From: Seriola aureovittata
Taxonomy: Eukaryota > Chordata > Actinopteri > Carangiformes > Carangidae
DNA: 64,000 nt
Assembly: GCF_021018895.1 (NCBI RefSeq)
Contig: NC_079371.1
Location: 15,308,001 to 15,372,000 of the forward strand
Reading direction: 5' to 3'
Shown here: positions 42,934 to 54,642 of the stretch, piece by piece
Layout: every line of letters starts with the position of its first letter
How positions within the stretch are numbered: the first letter of the stretch is position 1
Made by a program: the position numbers and the translations under genes
The notes under the pieces: model-generated
What the model saw: the letters and a program-made list of their open reading frames with translations, nothing else
Databases searched by the model: none
Told to the model about the DNA's origin: nothing

Positions 42934-45556
42934 TATCAATGATGAGTTTTTGTTGAAGATTAAAACGAACAAAAACAATTCAACCTCATAACACGGATAG
43001 CAGCTGCGATTCCAGGGCGATTGTGACAAGATACAAGAGCACAAAAATGCGTGTCCACACCAGAGGATAGAGGGATTCAAATGTCTTAAGCCTGGTGTAT
43101 AGCGCCACCGTGAGTTAGGTTTAACAAAAACACTGATAATATAAACAGAAGCAAAATTTCTAAGTGGCTGCAGCCTGCTCACAATTACTGTTCATCTATT
43201 GAACAAACACAACAACTATGATGTATAACCAATATTTTCAACTGTAGTTATGCATGAGGTTCAAAATCAGGAAACAATCAGGAAACTAGCAAAGACAAAA
43301 GTCAAGTCTTACAGTCTACCTAAAATGCAGACTGATAACATTCAGGCTATGCATTTATATGAATTCCCTATTTTGCATTCATAAACTTATGACTGGCATA
43401 TTTCTAACCTTATGTTTTGTTACTGTGAGGATCCAGTCTTTGTTCTGTGATTTAGACCCTCTTTTCCTCACAGTCACACTGCCTCAGGTTCACCAAAACA
43501 TGGCTGCGTGCAGATAATCTAAAATAATGGTAGCTGGCAGATATTCAGTCAATCCACAGAAAAAAAAGAAGAAAAAAAACAGGGAGAACAGCTGTCACCA
43601 AAATCACTGTACACTAGAAAAAAATATCTGGGTGACCTAAAATGGGAAATTGCTCATTCTTTCAACATGGCCTATGAAGATTACCTGCATGAATTTCAAA
43701 CTGTATTCTGATGGTCAAGGTGACTGGTATTCTGCCAAGTCACAACCTTTGAAAATGTATTACTGGTTTACAGCATAGGATCATTGCCTGTTGAAAAAAC
43801 AGACTGGATAAAATAGACATGATTCAATGATGAATATGAATAAAATAAACGCCATTCATTCAGAGCATATCAGTGAGCAAGCACAATCACTGCAGAAATA
43901 TCCATGTGGTCACACACTATTTTACTATTATTTTTGCTCTCTTCATTTGTCATGTATTTTCTATTATAGTGGTCAGACGAGAAAGAAATTAACCATATCA
44001 AAACTCAATCAATAGGAAGCCTGAAGAAATGCCTGTTAATAAAGTGTAGCGGATTGGATTCAAAAGTAAAGAGCTACAGGCTACCGGTGATGCGATCCAT
44101 CATGTCTATGTAGGTTTTCAGTCATTCATCTTTTAAGGTTAACATACCAATCTACTAGATAACATGATAATATAAGTTCCATGGGTTTAAGTGTAACACC
44201 AGAGTGAGCGTTTACATTTATTTATGTTGCAGAAAACCTCTGTCCAGAGCAACTGTAAATGAGGTATAATCCAAGCCACAGTCAACCAAGTCTAAGCCAT
44301 CATGAACAACTGACAAAGAGCTCACTTAGAAATTCCTTCTGACACAAGGGACACAAGATTGCAGGTGTATTAGATGAGACATAAATGCATAACAAGTGGA
44401 CTTTTTTTTTTTGTTTGTTTCTGTCTGCTTACAGGAGTGAGACATAGGGAGACAGAGAGACACAGACAGAGTGAGAAAGAGAAAGAAAAAAAGGTTTAGC
44501 ACCAGATTCACATCCTGAAAATGACATACCGTAGCATGCATAGCTTCAGACAGTGTTCACTGTGCAACATTAATCATCAGATTGTGCTGACGAGGTACTT
44601 TAGCACTGAGAGAAACATATATAATGATTGGCATGTGCAGTCTGTCAGAGGCCATCACTGAAACTCAGTCACATTGCCCCTTTTATGCTCCAGCTGATCA
44701 GTGGTACACAGGTTACTGCTACAAATATGCCAAGTAGTAAATTTAATCAAGCACTGAATGCACTTACTGTATATTTGATTTTTTTCAGATGTTATGAGAT
44801 AATATTAATGAAAAATTGAAGAGCACGCTTGATGAAACTACAAAAACAATCTTCTTAAAAGTGAATGTCACCACGTCAAACCTTGAAATGAAAAATATAC
44901 TTACTTTATGCTGACCAAACACCAATAACAACAACTCTACAGATGGAAAATCAGCTCCAGTGAGGTGACAGTCTTATGCAAAAGCAAAAGATGTGATGAG
45001 AGTAAACTTCAGAATAAAACACAGACTTGCAGAAGACAAATGTGATTGCATGAACATTACTCTTCTGGGTTGGACAGCAACCATAACATTTCCAAAACTA
45101 ATTCAAACACCCTCTGTCAGAAATGTATTTCTAAAAAACAAGTGAGAAAATAACAAGCCTATGTAACATCTAAAACTAAAAGTGATCAAGAATTTATCTA
45201 ATAAGCTCCAAATCTCATCTTCACAATACTAAAATGAAAGCAAGGGATCAAATTAAATGGATTTCAGGCACTAGAAAAACTTTCAAGGAAAACGATTGAG
45301 CTTGATTAAGCAACCCTTTATAGTAACTGCTTTAAATAGATAGAGATGGACAGGCTCACGAAAACAGACACTGAAGAACAATTACGCAGCACAGCCCATT
45401 TTTACGCACGGAATGGAAAAAAATGTTTCGCCAGTTTGGAAAAAATATCGGTCTTAAGTAGGGCATGTAAATCATTCCAAATGAAAGGTATGAAAGGAAA
45501 TGGGTTTGAGCTGATTTTTAGAATTTTCGACAAACTGATGCTATTTGAAATCATAC
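42934..45556. other. 2.6 kb spacer between VE11 and VE12
   Basis: Non-coding, with the VE11 leader and CSE-like box. I found no RE1 site downstream of VE12 and no recognisable mobile element; a short T-rich and GAGA-rich patch lies near 44400-44490. Confidence 0.45.
43093..43114 (-). promoter_or_regulatory. CSE-like promoter element of VE11
   Basis: The plus strand tggtgtatagcgccaccgtg is shared with VE12 apart from one base. It has an AGCG core and lies 160 bp upstream of the start. The flanks differ from the sub-array A box (tgtatAGCGcCACcGTGAG versus caacAGCGTCcCTTAGAG). Confidence 0.65.
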
Positions 45557-47935
45557 CTCTGAACATCCTTCCAATTCTCCAAACGCATCAGCAAAGTCTG
45601 ATGGACTTTTCTTCAGAGTCTGGTCAGCAGGAAGTGTGTTGTCATTGTAAGATGTCACAAACTTAAAGTCACTGGTTCTAGAACCTGTTGTCAGGTACGC
45701 GTCATAATTGTAAGTGCTGCGTAAAGTTCCTGTGCCGTCAACATCTGCGTAATTAGGAGGCAGATAAGCGCTGGGGATGGCGACTGCTCCGTCAAACAAC
45801 AGTCTGGGCTTCCTCCTGCGACAAAACCTCACACCCAGGATGATGATGATGAAAGTCAGAAAAAAGGTGGACACAGACACCAGAGCGATGATCAGGTAAG
45901 AGGTCAGTTTGGAATTCTTCTCATCATAAGAAATATCCTTCAGTTCTGGCACCTCAGCCAAGTTATCAGAAATAAGTAAATACATGGAACAGGTGGCAGA
46001 GAGAGAGGGCTGTCCGTTATCTTTCACTGCCACAATAAGGTTCTGTTTCATGCTGTCAGATTCAGAAATGTCCCGCTGTGTCCTGATCTCTCCGCTGTGG
46101 AGACCGATAGTGAAAAGTCCCGGATCAGTGGATTTCACTATATGATAGGACAGCCAGGCGTTCTGTCCGGAGTCCGCGTCCACCGCTATCACTTTGGACA
46201 CCAGAGAGCCTCCGTGTGCAGCTTTGGGGACCAGCTCGGTCATGAAGGAGTTGCCCTCCGGGGCGGGGTACAGTATCTGAGGAGAGTTGTCGTTCACATC
46301 TGATATAAAGACACTGACGGTCACGTTGCTGCTGAGCGGAGGAGAACCGTTGTCTCTGGCCATCACGTGGACTTTAAAGCTCCTGAACTGTTCATAATCA
46401 AAAGACCTCACAGCGTGGATCACCCCCGTGTCTCCGTTAACAGACAGATAGGAGGACACCGGGGCACCGTTCACCTCACCAGCTAACAGAGAATAAATCA
46501 CTGTACCGTTTTGTCTCCAGTCGGGGTCTCGAGCACTAACGGAACATAAAGTGGAGCCAGGTTTGTTATTTTCAGTCACATATGCGCTGTACGACTGTTC
46601 CTCAAACACAGGTGGGTTGTCGTTGATGTCAGCTACAGATAACTCAACAGTTTTAGAGGAGGACAGAGGTGGAGAGCCCTCGTCAGTGGCAGTGATTGTA
46701 ATGTTGTAATCTGACACTAGTTCACGGTCCAGTTGTCCTGTGGTCACCAGAGAATAATAGTTTTTAATAGAAGGAACCAACTTAAAAGGGACATTCTGCT
46801 GAATGGAGCAGCGGACCTGTCTGTTATTCTCTGAGTCTCTGTCCTGCACGTTAATGATGCCCACCTCTGTACCAGGTGGAGTGTCTTCTGGTATGGGATT
46901 CTTCAGTGATTTTAAAGTGACTACAGGGGCGTTGTCATTCACATCAGTGATAGAAATTATTACTTTAGCATAGGATGAAAGCCCTAACCCATCTTTTGCT
47001 TTAACGCGTATTTCAAATGTTGTAGTAGTTTCATAATCAACAGCACCGATTACTCGTATCTCACCTACTTTACGGTCAATACTAAATATCTTCTTCACAT
47101 CTTCAGTAACGTGTCCAAAGTCATATGTCACATCTCCATTGACTCCCTCGTCTGCATCAGTCGCCCTCACTGTGACCACCACAGTATCTAAAGGAGAGTT
47201 TTCAGGCAGATTGGCTTTATAAACGGCCTGGCTAAACACTGGGGCGTTATCATTAGCATCCAGCACAGTGACGTGTATGACTACGGTACCTGATCTCTGA
47301 GGAGACCCGCCATCTAGAGCTGTGAGGAGCAAATGAATGTCCTCTTGTTTTTCACGATCAAGCTCTTTATCAAGAACGAGCTCTATTGTGTTTCCGTCAG
47401 CAGCCAAAACGAAATTCTCGTTCTTCTTAAGGCTGTAGTGTTGAACTGAATTTTGGCCTACATCCGCATCGTGTGCCTCCTCTATTACAAAACGAGCTCC
47501 CCTGACTGCCGACTCTCGAATTTCTATATTGATAAGTTCTTCGTTAAACTGTGGTGAGTTATCATTAATATCTTGGACGTGAAGACTAATCCGATGAAGT
47601 TCAAGAGGATCCTCCAGCACAAGTTCATGTTTTAGGATGCACGAAGCCTTTTCTCCACAAAGCCCCTCTCGGTCAATCCTGTCGGCAACAATCAATTCTC
47701 CGTTATTCAGGTTTATGTCACAGTAACGTTTGTCAGTCCCGTCAGTGTCAATGCGGGCTCTCCTTTTAGAGAGCACGCCCGTTTCCAGCCCGAGATCCTT
47801 GGCTATATTCCCAATAACTGATCCTCGTTTCATCTCCTCTTGAAAAGAATAGCTCATGTCTCCATATGCGATACGCAAAAAAAGAAAGAGGAAACAGAAG
47901 CAGCGTGGCTGAAACAAGATCATTTTCGAATCCAT
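45557..47935 (-). CDS. Protocadherin variable exon VE12 (sub-array B)
   Basis: Complete exon of 793 codons from the ATG at 47935 ([25 protein letters not shown]) before DMSYSFQEE. The Pro of the otherwise invariant PEE motif at the mature N-terminus is Gln here (CCA to CAA). Six cadherin repeats, membrane helix and cytoplasmic segment as in VE11, but ending FGELEGCSE at a GTATGA donor like VE13. It is a recent duplicate of VE11: the ectodomains differ at only scattered residues, while the leader and 3' end differ more. CSE-like box ~170 bp upstream. Confidence 0.96.
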
Positions 47936-48104
47936 CGTCAATGATGAGCTCCCAGGCCGGCGAAGAAACGATTAAAGAAACAGTTTCACTACATAACACG
48001 AACAGCAACAGCGATCCAGCGTGATTGCGACGATATCTAAACCGGTCAATGGGCGTACAAGAACGTCAGTCCACAGAGGATAAAGGAATTAAATCATTGT
48101 AAGG

Positions 48105-48128
48105 ATGGTGTATAGCGACACCGTGAGT
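48105..48128 (-). promoter_or_regulatory. CSE-like promoter element of VE12
   Basis: The plus strand tggtgtatagcgacaccgtg is the same as VE11 except one base in the core; 170 bp upstream of the start. Confidence 0.65.
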
Positions 48129-49409
48129 CCAACAATAACAAGGATTTAAAAAAAATAAAAGGAACACTGTTAAAATCATCTCCGCTTACACAGCTTTAAA
48201 AAAAAATATTCCAAATAAAACACAAGGTGAATTAACTCTCACATTTGCAACCTCAAGTACCCACAACCAGTCTTGATCTGGATATCAGTTGTATGCTGTG
48301 TATGCATTTAGGTCAGCGCATCAAAGGCACACTCACGTGAAGGTATGTGGACAGCTTGCACTTTTTCAAGCCATACTTTTTAAAAAATAACGATATCATG
48401 GGCAAACTACATACACAAGTCCTGTAAATGAGTTCAGGTTATATTTTAAATCTTTGAGTCCTTACGCTTAAATAGCATAATCTACAGGCTAAACGGACTG
48501 TAGCACACACCACAGAGAGCTGCTATTGCCACATAACTAAACATGTTTTTAATTTGTATAAAAATCACACCACATATTACAATAGCTGCAGTCTTATCTC
48601 AAGCTAATGCAATAGTTTGAAGTAATTTATTGTAATAAAAGTTAGTTTGATTCACACCATACATTAAATGTATATTAAATTCATAGCCTCTAGAAATGCC
48701 CAGACCCAGCAAGGCTGTCTTTGACCTGTGTCAAAGAGACCAGAAAAATGGACATCAGTACTAGAATCAGACCAGTAGACCAGATTTAGTTGGTTTTATA
48801 GGCCTCTGAAATTGAGAAGGCCATGCCATGGCCACATCAATATGGAGAAACAAGACCACAATCCCAAAATAATAAGCCACAAACACAGAGAAAGAATCCC
48901 AACAATCCCACAGGAAATCCAGAATATCAGAGAGAACCATACTGGTTATCAACTATTCCATCTGCATGTCATCAATAGGCTACTCGACCTAACAACTACA
49001 AACAGAGATCCAAAACAACAAGGGTAAGAACACATTCATAAGAAGAACTGTAAGTGGTTCAACAGAAAGATTAATGAGCTGAGAGTAAGAGTTACAATCC
49101 ACTGAATCAGTTTATGGCCATGGAATGTATGATTAAACTCTTAAAAGTAATATGATGGAACAATTATGTCGATGATTGTTTTACAGATATTTTATAATAA
49201 TCACAATATAAAAATCAAGAATGAGGACACAGTCAATTCTGGAAATAGTTTTTGAGTAATATTTGATGAACTGTTACTTATTTTTTAATCCAATGCTATT
49301 GTGTTATTAAAAGATGGTGAAATGAAAGTGAAAAGTACCAGTGAGGTTGAGCAGACACAGATGGTGGGAGGGCAGGGGAAGTACCTGAATTAAAATAATG
49401 TTAGATTTA

Positions 49410-49430
49410 AAAAAAAAAAAAAAAAAAAAA
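49410..49430. repeat. Poly-A run
   Basis: About 21 adenines on the plus strand; no retroelement body could be recognised immediately upstream. Confidence 0.85.
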
Positions 49431-49525
49431 GGAAGATTGTGAGTTTGTGGCAACCATGACATGAACATTTGGTACATGACCTAAGAAATTTACCAAAATT
49501 GGAGATGTTTTCGGCCATACAAGTC

Positions 49526-49530
49526 ATGAG
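49526..49530. repeat. BEL element target-site duplication, left copy
   Basis: ATGAG directly before the 5' LTR, repeated at 57386-57390 directly after the 3' LTR. Confidence 0.85.
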
Positions 49531-50034
49531 TTTAACTGTCTGAGAGACAGGTATTTCATTTTAGTGTTTATTTTATATGTATTTGAAATTTAAGTTTGAA
49601 ATCATTATAATGTGTTAAAACTGTAATATAAGATTATCTTGAACGCAACCTTTTGGGGTTTCAAGTGGTCAGAGGTCACACCTGGGCATTGTGGGATATT
49701 TTTACAAAAAAGAAAAGAAAGAGAGGTCCTACATGTGCTGAAGGAGGGCCAAACGTGGCTACTGAGGACAATATTCTGCACGGTTGGAGAGGCGCACACG
49801 GTAGTGTACTTTTATTTAGTTTTTCATATTTGGTATTTATGTTTAAAAATGACCTTTTGTATGTTCCTTTGATGTTTTCAGTTTAAGCAATTAACGGGTG
49901 TATTTGGTTGTTTTTGTATTTTTTGTGTGTAGTTTTCACGGTGTCTGATGACAGAGATGCTTGAGAGAGAATAAAACATCATGAAGGACATCTGTATGAT
50001 GCGTGGCCATATTTCTTGAACCGGTGCATCTACA
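49531..50034 (+). repeat. 5' LTR of the BEL element
   Basis: 504 bp ending CTACA. The start is TTTAACTG where the 3' copy has TGTAACTG, so the canonical TG terminus has one change here. It carries AATAAA at 49970-49975 as a likely poly(A) signal. Confidence 0.92.
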
Positions 50035-50718
50035 GTGAAAACGTGACGCCAGCAGGCCAAGAGTCCCGAGTGATGAGCGGTGCGCGTTGCGACGAGAGAG
50101 AGAAGCATCGCCTGCACCGCGTGTGACCGGAGGAATGAAGAGATAAGTGGCGTGCTGAATCACGGGAGACACGTTCCTGTCACCGGGTTAAGAGTACCGC
50201 GATTCCGCTGTTAGACGGCAGCTCCAGCGTGGACCACAGCTCTGCGAATATCCCATACGGGCCACAGCGCGCAGTGACTGTTGTAAACTATTGCTGGCAC
50301 AGAGGACACAGGGGAAAGCGGCTCTGCATACGGCGTCAGATGTGTGAGTGCAACTGTGCTTCTTGGTGGATTGCACAGTTTGAAAGAAATGACTGGGTAA
50401 AACCAAAATAATTTCTAGAGACAGTAATTCATTAATCTGTTTAAAAACAAACAAACTAACAAAAACATTGAACGTTAAAACACTGGTTTAATATTGAGAG
50501 ACTGAATTATCTTTGTTACATCAGTCAATGTTGTTCCTGATTTATCATTATGCCTAATGGTTGTTAATGTTAATGGTGTTTTTGATCTGAGAGTTTAAAA
50601 AGCTAATCAAATGGGTTTTGTTTGAGAAATAGGAACTGATTGCACTGCTAAAAACATAGTAATTAAGAATTCATTTGAACATAGCAGTGACTAGTGATAT
50701 ACAGTGTTATACAGTACA
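50035..50718 (+). other. BEL 5' leader
   Basis: Untranslated region between the 5' LTR and the Gag start. It begins GTGAAAACGTGACGCC, where a tRNA primer-binding site would be expected; I could not match it to a specific tRNA. Confidence 0.6.
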
Positions 50719-53700
50719 ATGTCAGTTTATGAGGAAAAATCAGAAAGTGCTGAATTTAATGAACAAATAGAGTTCCTTCAAGAGGAACTAAAGGGTTTGA
50801 ATGATCAGCTACTGTCACAAACTAATGAGGATGAACGGGAAAACTTAGAGTCACGCATAGGTGATATTCTTGCTAAATTAGAAATCCTAAAAGTAACAAT
50901 GGCTGAGCCTATCCCCACAACATCCCAGACAGTAGAAACCAGAAAATCTTCACGGGAGAGAAAGTTAACTCCAAAAATGCAAGAGCTACAGCAACAAGAG
51001 CTTTCTCAAAAAGAGAAGAAATTCCTCAACCTGTATGAAAAATGGAAAGAGCAGGTTAAAACTGCACGTACTAATCTTAAAGAGGAGTGCACGGATGAAA
51101 ACTTGTGTAACATGATGGATGCTGTTGAATGTCTAGAAACACAAGTGAGAGACTCATATGAAAATGTAAGATCTCAGTTAGCCCCTTCCACTGAGATCAG
51201 AAGGAAAATGGACTCCTGCACAGCAGTAACTAGAGACTTGATGGAGCTCATGAAGGTGCGCATGAGTGAAGTGGGGCTGGAGGAATTTGATGCTAAAGTA
51301 GAAAATGCAAGGCTTCATTTGGTTCTTGACAAAGAATATGCCCAGTCAATATTTGGATCTTCAAGGACTAAGACTACTGTTCGTAGCCAACATTCCAACA
51401 GAACTGCAGACCAGCAAAGTATCACAGCAAAAAGAGCAGAGTGCGTTGCACAGTTGGCTGCAAAGAAAGCTGAAATGAACATGGAAGAAGCAATCGCTGC
51501 ACAAAGACATGAACTTAAAAGACTAGAAAATCAGAGAGATCTTAATGTTATAGCTGCTAAGATTAAGGCATATTCTGAAGCCGACTCAGATGAGATTTGC
51601 AGCGAAAACAAATCAGTAGACAGTAAAGCAGCCAGGTGTCCTCCTGTACCCTTTAAAGAAATTAAAGAAGAACAAACATGTCAGAACAGCAACGAACAAG
51701 CAAACAATGCTAACAATGAGACATCCTTGATACAGGCCCTGCGTGACACAATGGTTCTTACCAGACTTCCAACACCTGAGCCCTCAGTCTTTTTTGGAGA
51801 CCCGCTTAAGTTCATAGAATGGAAAACGAGCTTCAAAGCATTGATAGAATGTCGATGCACAAATCCAGCAGACAAGTTGTTTTACCTGCAGAGATACATC
51901 AGTGGTGAGGCACGATCTGTTGTGGAAGGAAGCTTCTACAGGAAAGATGAGGATGCTTACAATCAAGCATGGGAGGCACTAAATGCTCGTTATGGTCATT
52001 CCTTTGTAATTCAGCGTGCATTTAGAGACAAGTTAAACAATTGGCCAAAGATTAATTCAAGAGAGTCCCTTAAATTAAGACAATTCAGTGACTTTCTGAC
52101 CACTTGCAGCAATGCCATGCCTCACGTCAAGGGACTCCAAGTGTTAAATGACTGTGAGGAGAACCAAAAATTGCTCCAGAAGCTTCCTGAGTGGTTAATC
52201 TCACGCTGGAATCGTCATGTAACAAAACAGCTGAGAAAAACAGAGGAATACCCCAATTTCAAAGAGTTTGCTGAGTTTGTGGCAACAGAAGCCGATATTA
52301 CATGCAATCCTGTGACTTCCCTTCAGGCATTGAAGTCTGTGGAGGAGAGGCCCTCAAGAGATGTTAAACGTCAAAGGGCTAGTGCATTCAGCACAAGTGT
52401 AAAAGCAGACGGATTAGATAAACCAGTGATTGTGATGAAAACTAGCAGTGATGTGGAGAGCAACTCAAAAGGTTCAAATGCAGTAAAGAAAGTGAACATG
52501 TCATCAGTATCTCCAAATTCTCTCTCATGTCTATGCTGTGAAGAAAGTCACTCCATTCACAAATGCCCAACGCTGTCCAGTAAACCTGTAGAGGAAAAAC
52601 AGAGGTTTATTTTGGACAATAATTTATGCTTCGGTTGTCTCAGGAGAGGACACATTTCAAAAGACTGCAGGAATAAATCTACATGTGGCATATGTAAGAA
52701 ATCACATCCAACACCACTTCACGAGAGCAGAGCTCCTGCTGCAGAGACAACTTCTCATGCTGTGAACGCTGATGAAAAAACCTCATCTCTTTCCTGTAGC
52801 ATTAACAGAGTTGAAGGTGAGAGCACATCCATGATAGTACCTGTGTGGATTTCTTTAGAAGCCACCCCAGAAAGTGAGACATTAGTGTATGCCCTACTTG
52901 ATACGCAAAGTAGCAACACTTTTGTAGATCAAGGAGTATGTGAAAGGATAGGAGCAGGTTCAGAGCCAGTCAAGTTGAAGCTTACCACTATGATGGCAAG
53001 AGATTCCATTATACAGAGTGAGAGAGTCAGTGGGCTTAGAGTTAGAGGGTTTGCTTCTAATAGCTTCATTGACTTGCCACCTGCTTATTCCAGAGATTTC
53101 ATCCCACTTGAACGTTCTCACATTCCTACCCCAGCTACCGCCAAAAAGTGGAAACATCTGATCAACATAGCACAGGAAATACCAGAGCTGATGGATTGTG
53201 AGGTTGGCCTTCTTATAGGTTACGACTGCCCCAGAGTCTTAGCTCCCCGACATGTCATTACAGGAAGTGACGACGAGCCATATGGTATCAAAACGGACCT
53301 GGGTTGGAGCATTGTTGGCAACTCATCACGGGTGGCAAATTCATCAGAGGTGACAGGTCTGTGCCATCGTGTATCTGTCAGAGAACTTCCACCATTGACA
53401 CCACCCGCTGTCATCAGAGCCCTGGAAGCTGACTTCAAAGACACTTACCATGGAGAAAAGAGCATCTCACAAGATGACATACAGTTCATGCACTTACTCA
53501 ATGAACAAATACAACAGAACGCAGATGGGCACCTGGAAATGCCCCTCCCCTTTAAAACACGCCCACAACTGCCAGAAAACAAAGGGCTAGCTCTGGTGCG
53601 GCTAAATCAGCTGAAAAGAAAATTTGAGAAAAATCTCAAATTCAAGGAAGACTACATAAAGTTCATGGATGGTGTTTTTAAAGATGGAGATGCGGAAAGA

Positions 53701-54642
53701 GCTGACAATCAACCCAAGGCAGGAAATGTATGGTATATTCCTCACCAAGGAGTATATCACCCCAGAAAGCCAGAAAAAATAAGGGTTGTGTTTGATTGTT
53801 CAGCCAAGTATGGGGGCACAGCTCTGAATGATCACTTACTATCAGGACCTGACCTCACAAATGGACTGACAGGAGTGCTCTGCAGGTTCCGCAAATACCC
53901 AGTGGCAGTGATCTGTGATGTAGAAAAAATGTTCCACAGATTTCACGTGAGTTCAGAGGACAGAGACTACTTACGATTCCTGTGGTGGGAGAACGGGGAT
54001 ACAAAATCAGAGCCAAAGGATTACCGCATGCGAGTCCATCTATTTGGAGCAGCATCTTCTCCTGGCTGCTCAAATTATGGATTGAAGTACCTTGCAAGCC
54101 AAAATGAAAAGGACTATCCTGCAGCAGCCAGCTTCATAAAAAGGAATTTTTACGTTGATGATGGCCTGATCAGTGTCGAATCTGTGGACTCAGCTATTAA
54201 ACTTGTGAGAGAAGCACAAACTGTGTGCGCAAAAGGAAAGTTACACCTCCACAAGTTCATCTCAAACAACAGAGAAGTCTTGGAGTCTGTTCCCGACAGC
54301 GATCGAGCTAAAGGAGTACAGGATGTGGATCTCAATCACGGGGAACTCCCAGTGCAGACAGTGCTGGGAGTAAAGTGGAGTGTTGACAGTGACACATTCT
54401 CCTTTAAGGTCGCTCTGAACGAGAAATCTACAACACGGCGGGGAATACTCTCCACAATTGCCTCTGTGTTTGATCCATTAGGTTTCCTAGCCCCTTTCCT
54501 GCTACAGGGAAAGAAAATACTGCAGGAAATGTGCCAAAAGGGCATTGGATGGGACGAACAACTCCCTGCAGAGTTAAAGCCACGGTGGGAGAGCTGGCTT
54601 AATGATCTTGAGAAATTGCAGGAACTCCAAATCCCAAGATGA
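50719..54642 (+). CDS. BEL Gag-protease-reverse transcriptase polyprotein (ends at in-frame TGA)
   Basis: 1307 codons from the ATG at 50719. The first ~300 residues are charged and coiled-coil rich (capsid region), followed by a DUF1759-like segment around 360-520. Two cysteine-histidine knuckle regions lie near residue 603 onward (CLCCEESHSIHKC, CFGCLRRGHISKDC). The aspartyl protease motif LLDTQSS is near 725-731, and the reverse transcriptase spans ~940-1165 with FYVDDGL near 1143. The frame ends at TGA (54640-54642), at the start of the RNase H region; the following sequence stays in the same frame, so this is a single nonsense change or a readthrough site. It acts in particle formation and reverse transcription. 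No host function is implied. Confidence 0.92.
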   Translation: MSVYEEKSESAEFNEQIEFLQEELKGLNDQLLSQTNEDERENLESRIGDILAKLEILKVTMAEPIPTTSQTVETRKSSRERKLTPKMQELQQQELSQKEKKFLNLYEKWKEQVKTARTNLKEECTDENLCNMMDAVECLETQVRDSYENVRSQLAPSTEIRRKMDSCTAVTRDLMELMKVRMSEVGLEEFDAKVENARLHLVLDKEYAQSIFGSSRTKTTVRSQHSNRTADQQSITAKRAECVAQLAAKKAEMNMEEAIAAQRHELKRLENQRDLNVIAAKIKAYSEADSDEICSENKSVDSKAARCPPVPFKEIKEEQTCQNSNEQANNANNETSLIQALRDTMVLTRLPTPEPSVFFGDPLKFIEWKTSFKALIECRCTNPADKLFYLQRYISGEARSVVEGSFYRKDEDAYNQAWEALNARYGHSFVIQRAFRDKLNNWPKINSRESLKLRQFSDFLTTCSNAMPHVKGLQVLNDCEENQKLLQKLPEWLISRWNRHVTKQLRKTEEYPNFKEFAEFVATEADITCNPVTSLQALKSVEERPSRDVKRQRASAFSTSVKADGLDKPVIVMKTSSDVESNSKGSNAVKKVNMSSVSPNSLSCLCCEESHSIHKCPTLSSKPVEEKQRFILDNNLCFGCLRRGHISKDCRNKSTCGICKKSHPTPLHESRAPAAETTSHAVNADEKTSSLSCSINRVEGESTSMIVPVWISLEATPESETLVYALLDTQSSNTFVDQGVCERIGAGSEPVKLKLTTMMARDSIIQSERVSGLRVRGFASNSFIDLPPAYSRDFIPLERSHIPTPATAKKWKHLINIAQEIPELMDCEVGLLIGYDCPRVLAPRHVITGSDDEPYGIKTDLGWSIVGNSSRVANSSEVTGLCHRVSVRELPPLTPPAVIRALEADFKDTYHGEKSISQDDIQFMHLLNEQIQQNADGHLEMPLPFKTRPQLPENKGLALVRLNQLKRKFEKNLKFKEDYIKFMDGVFKDGDAERADNQPKAGNVWYIPHQGVYHPRKPEKIRVVFDCSAKYGGTALNDHLLSGPDLTNGLTGVLCRFRKYPVAVICDVEKMFHRFHVSSEDRDYLRFLWWENGDTKSEPKDYRMRVHLFGAASSPGCSNYGLKYLASQNEKDYPAAASFIKRNFYVDDGLISVESVDSAIKLVREAQTVCAKGKLHLHKFISNNREVLESVPDSDRAKGVQDVDLNHGELPVQTVLGVKWSVDSDTFSFKVALNEKSTTRRGILSTIASVFDPLGFLAPFLLQGKKILQEMCQKGIGWDEQLPAELKPRWESWLNDLEKLQELQIPR

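Larger units (their letters stand above)
47936..49530. other. Spacer between VE12 and the BEL insertion
   Basis: Non-coding. Includes the VE12 leader and CSE-like box and a poly-A run at 49410-49430. An open stretch near 48812-49027 has no domain I recognise. Confidence 0.45.

Noticed and set aside
48812..49027. Plus-strand open frame upstream of the BEL element
   Set aside because: No recognisable domain, unusual composition, and no support from a neighbour; likely chance or an unidentified old repeat.
49639..49886. 77-codon open frames in both LTRs of the BEL element
   Set aside because: They occur in both LTR copies by duplication, overlap each other in different frames and show no known domain.
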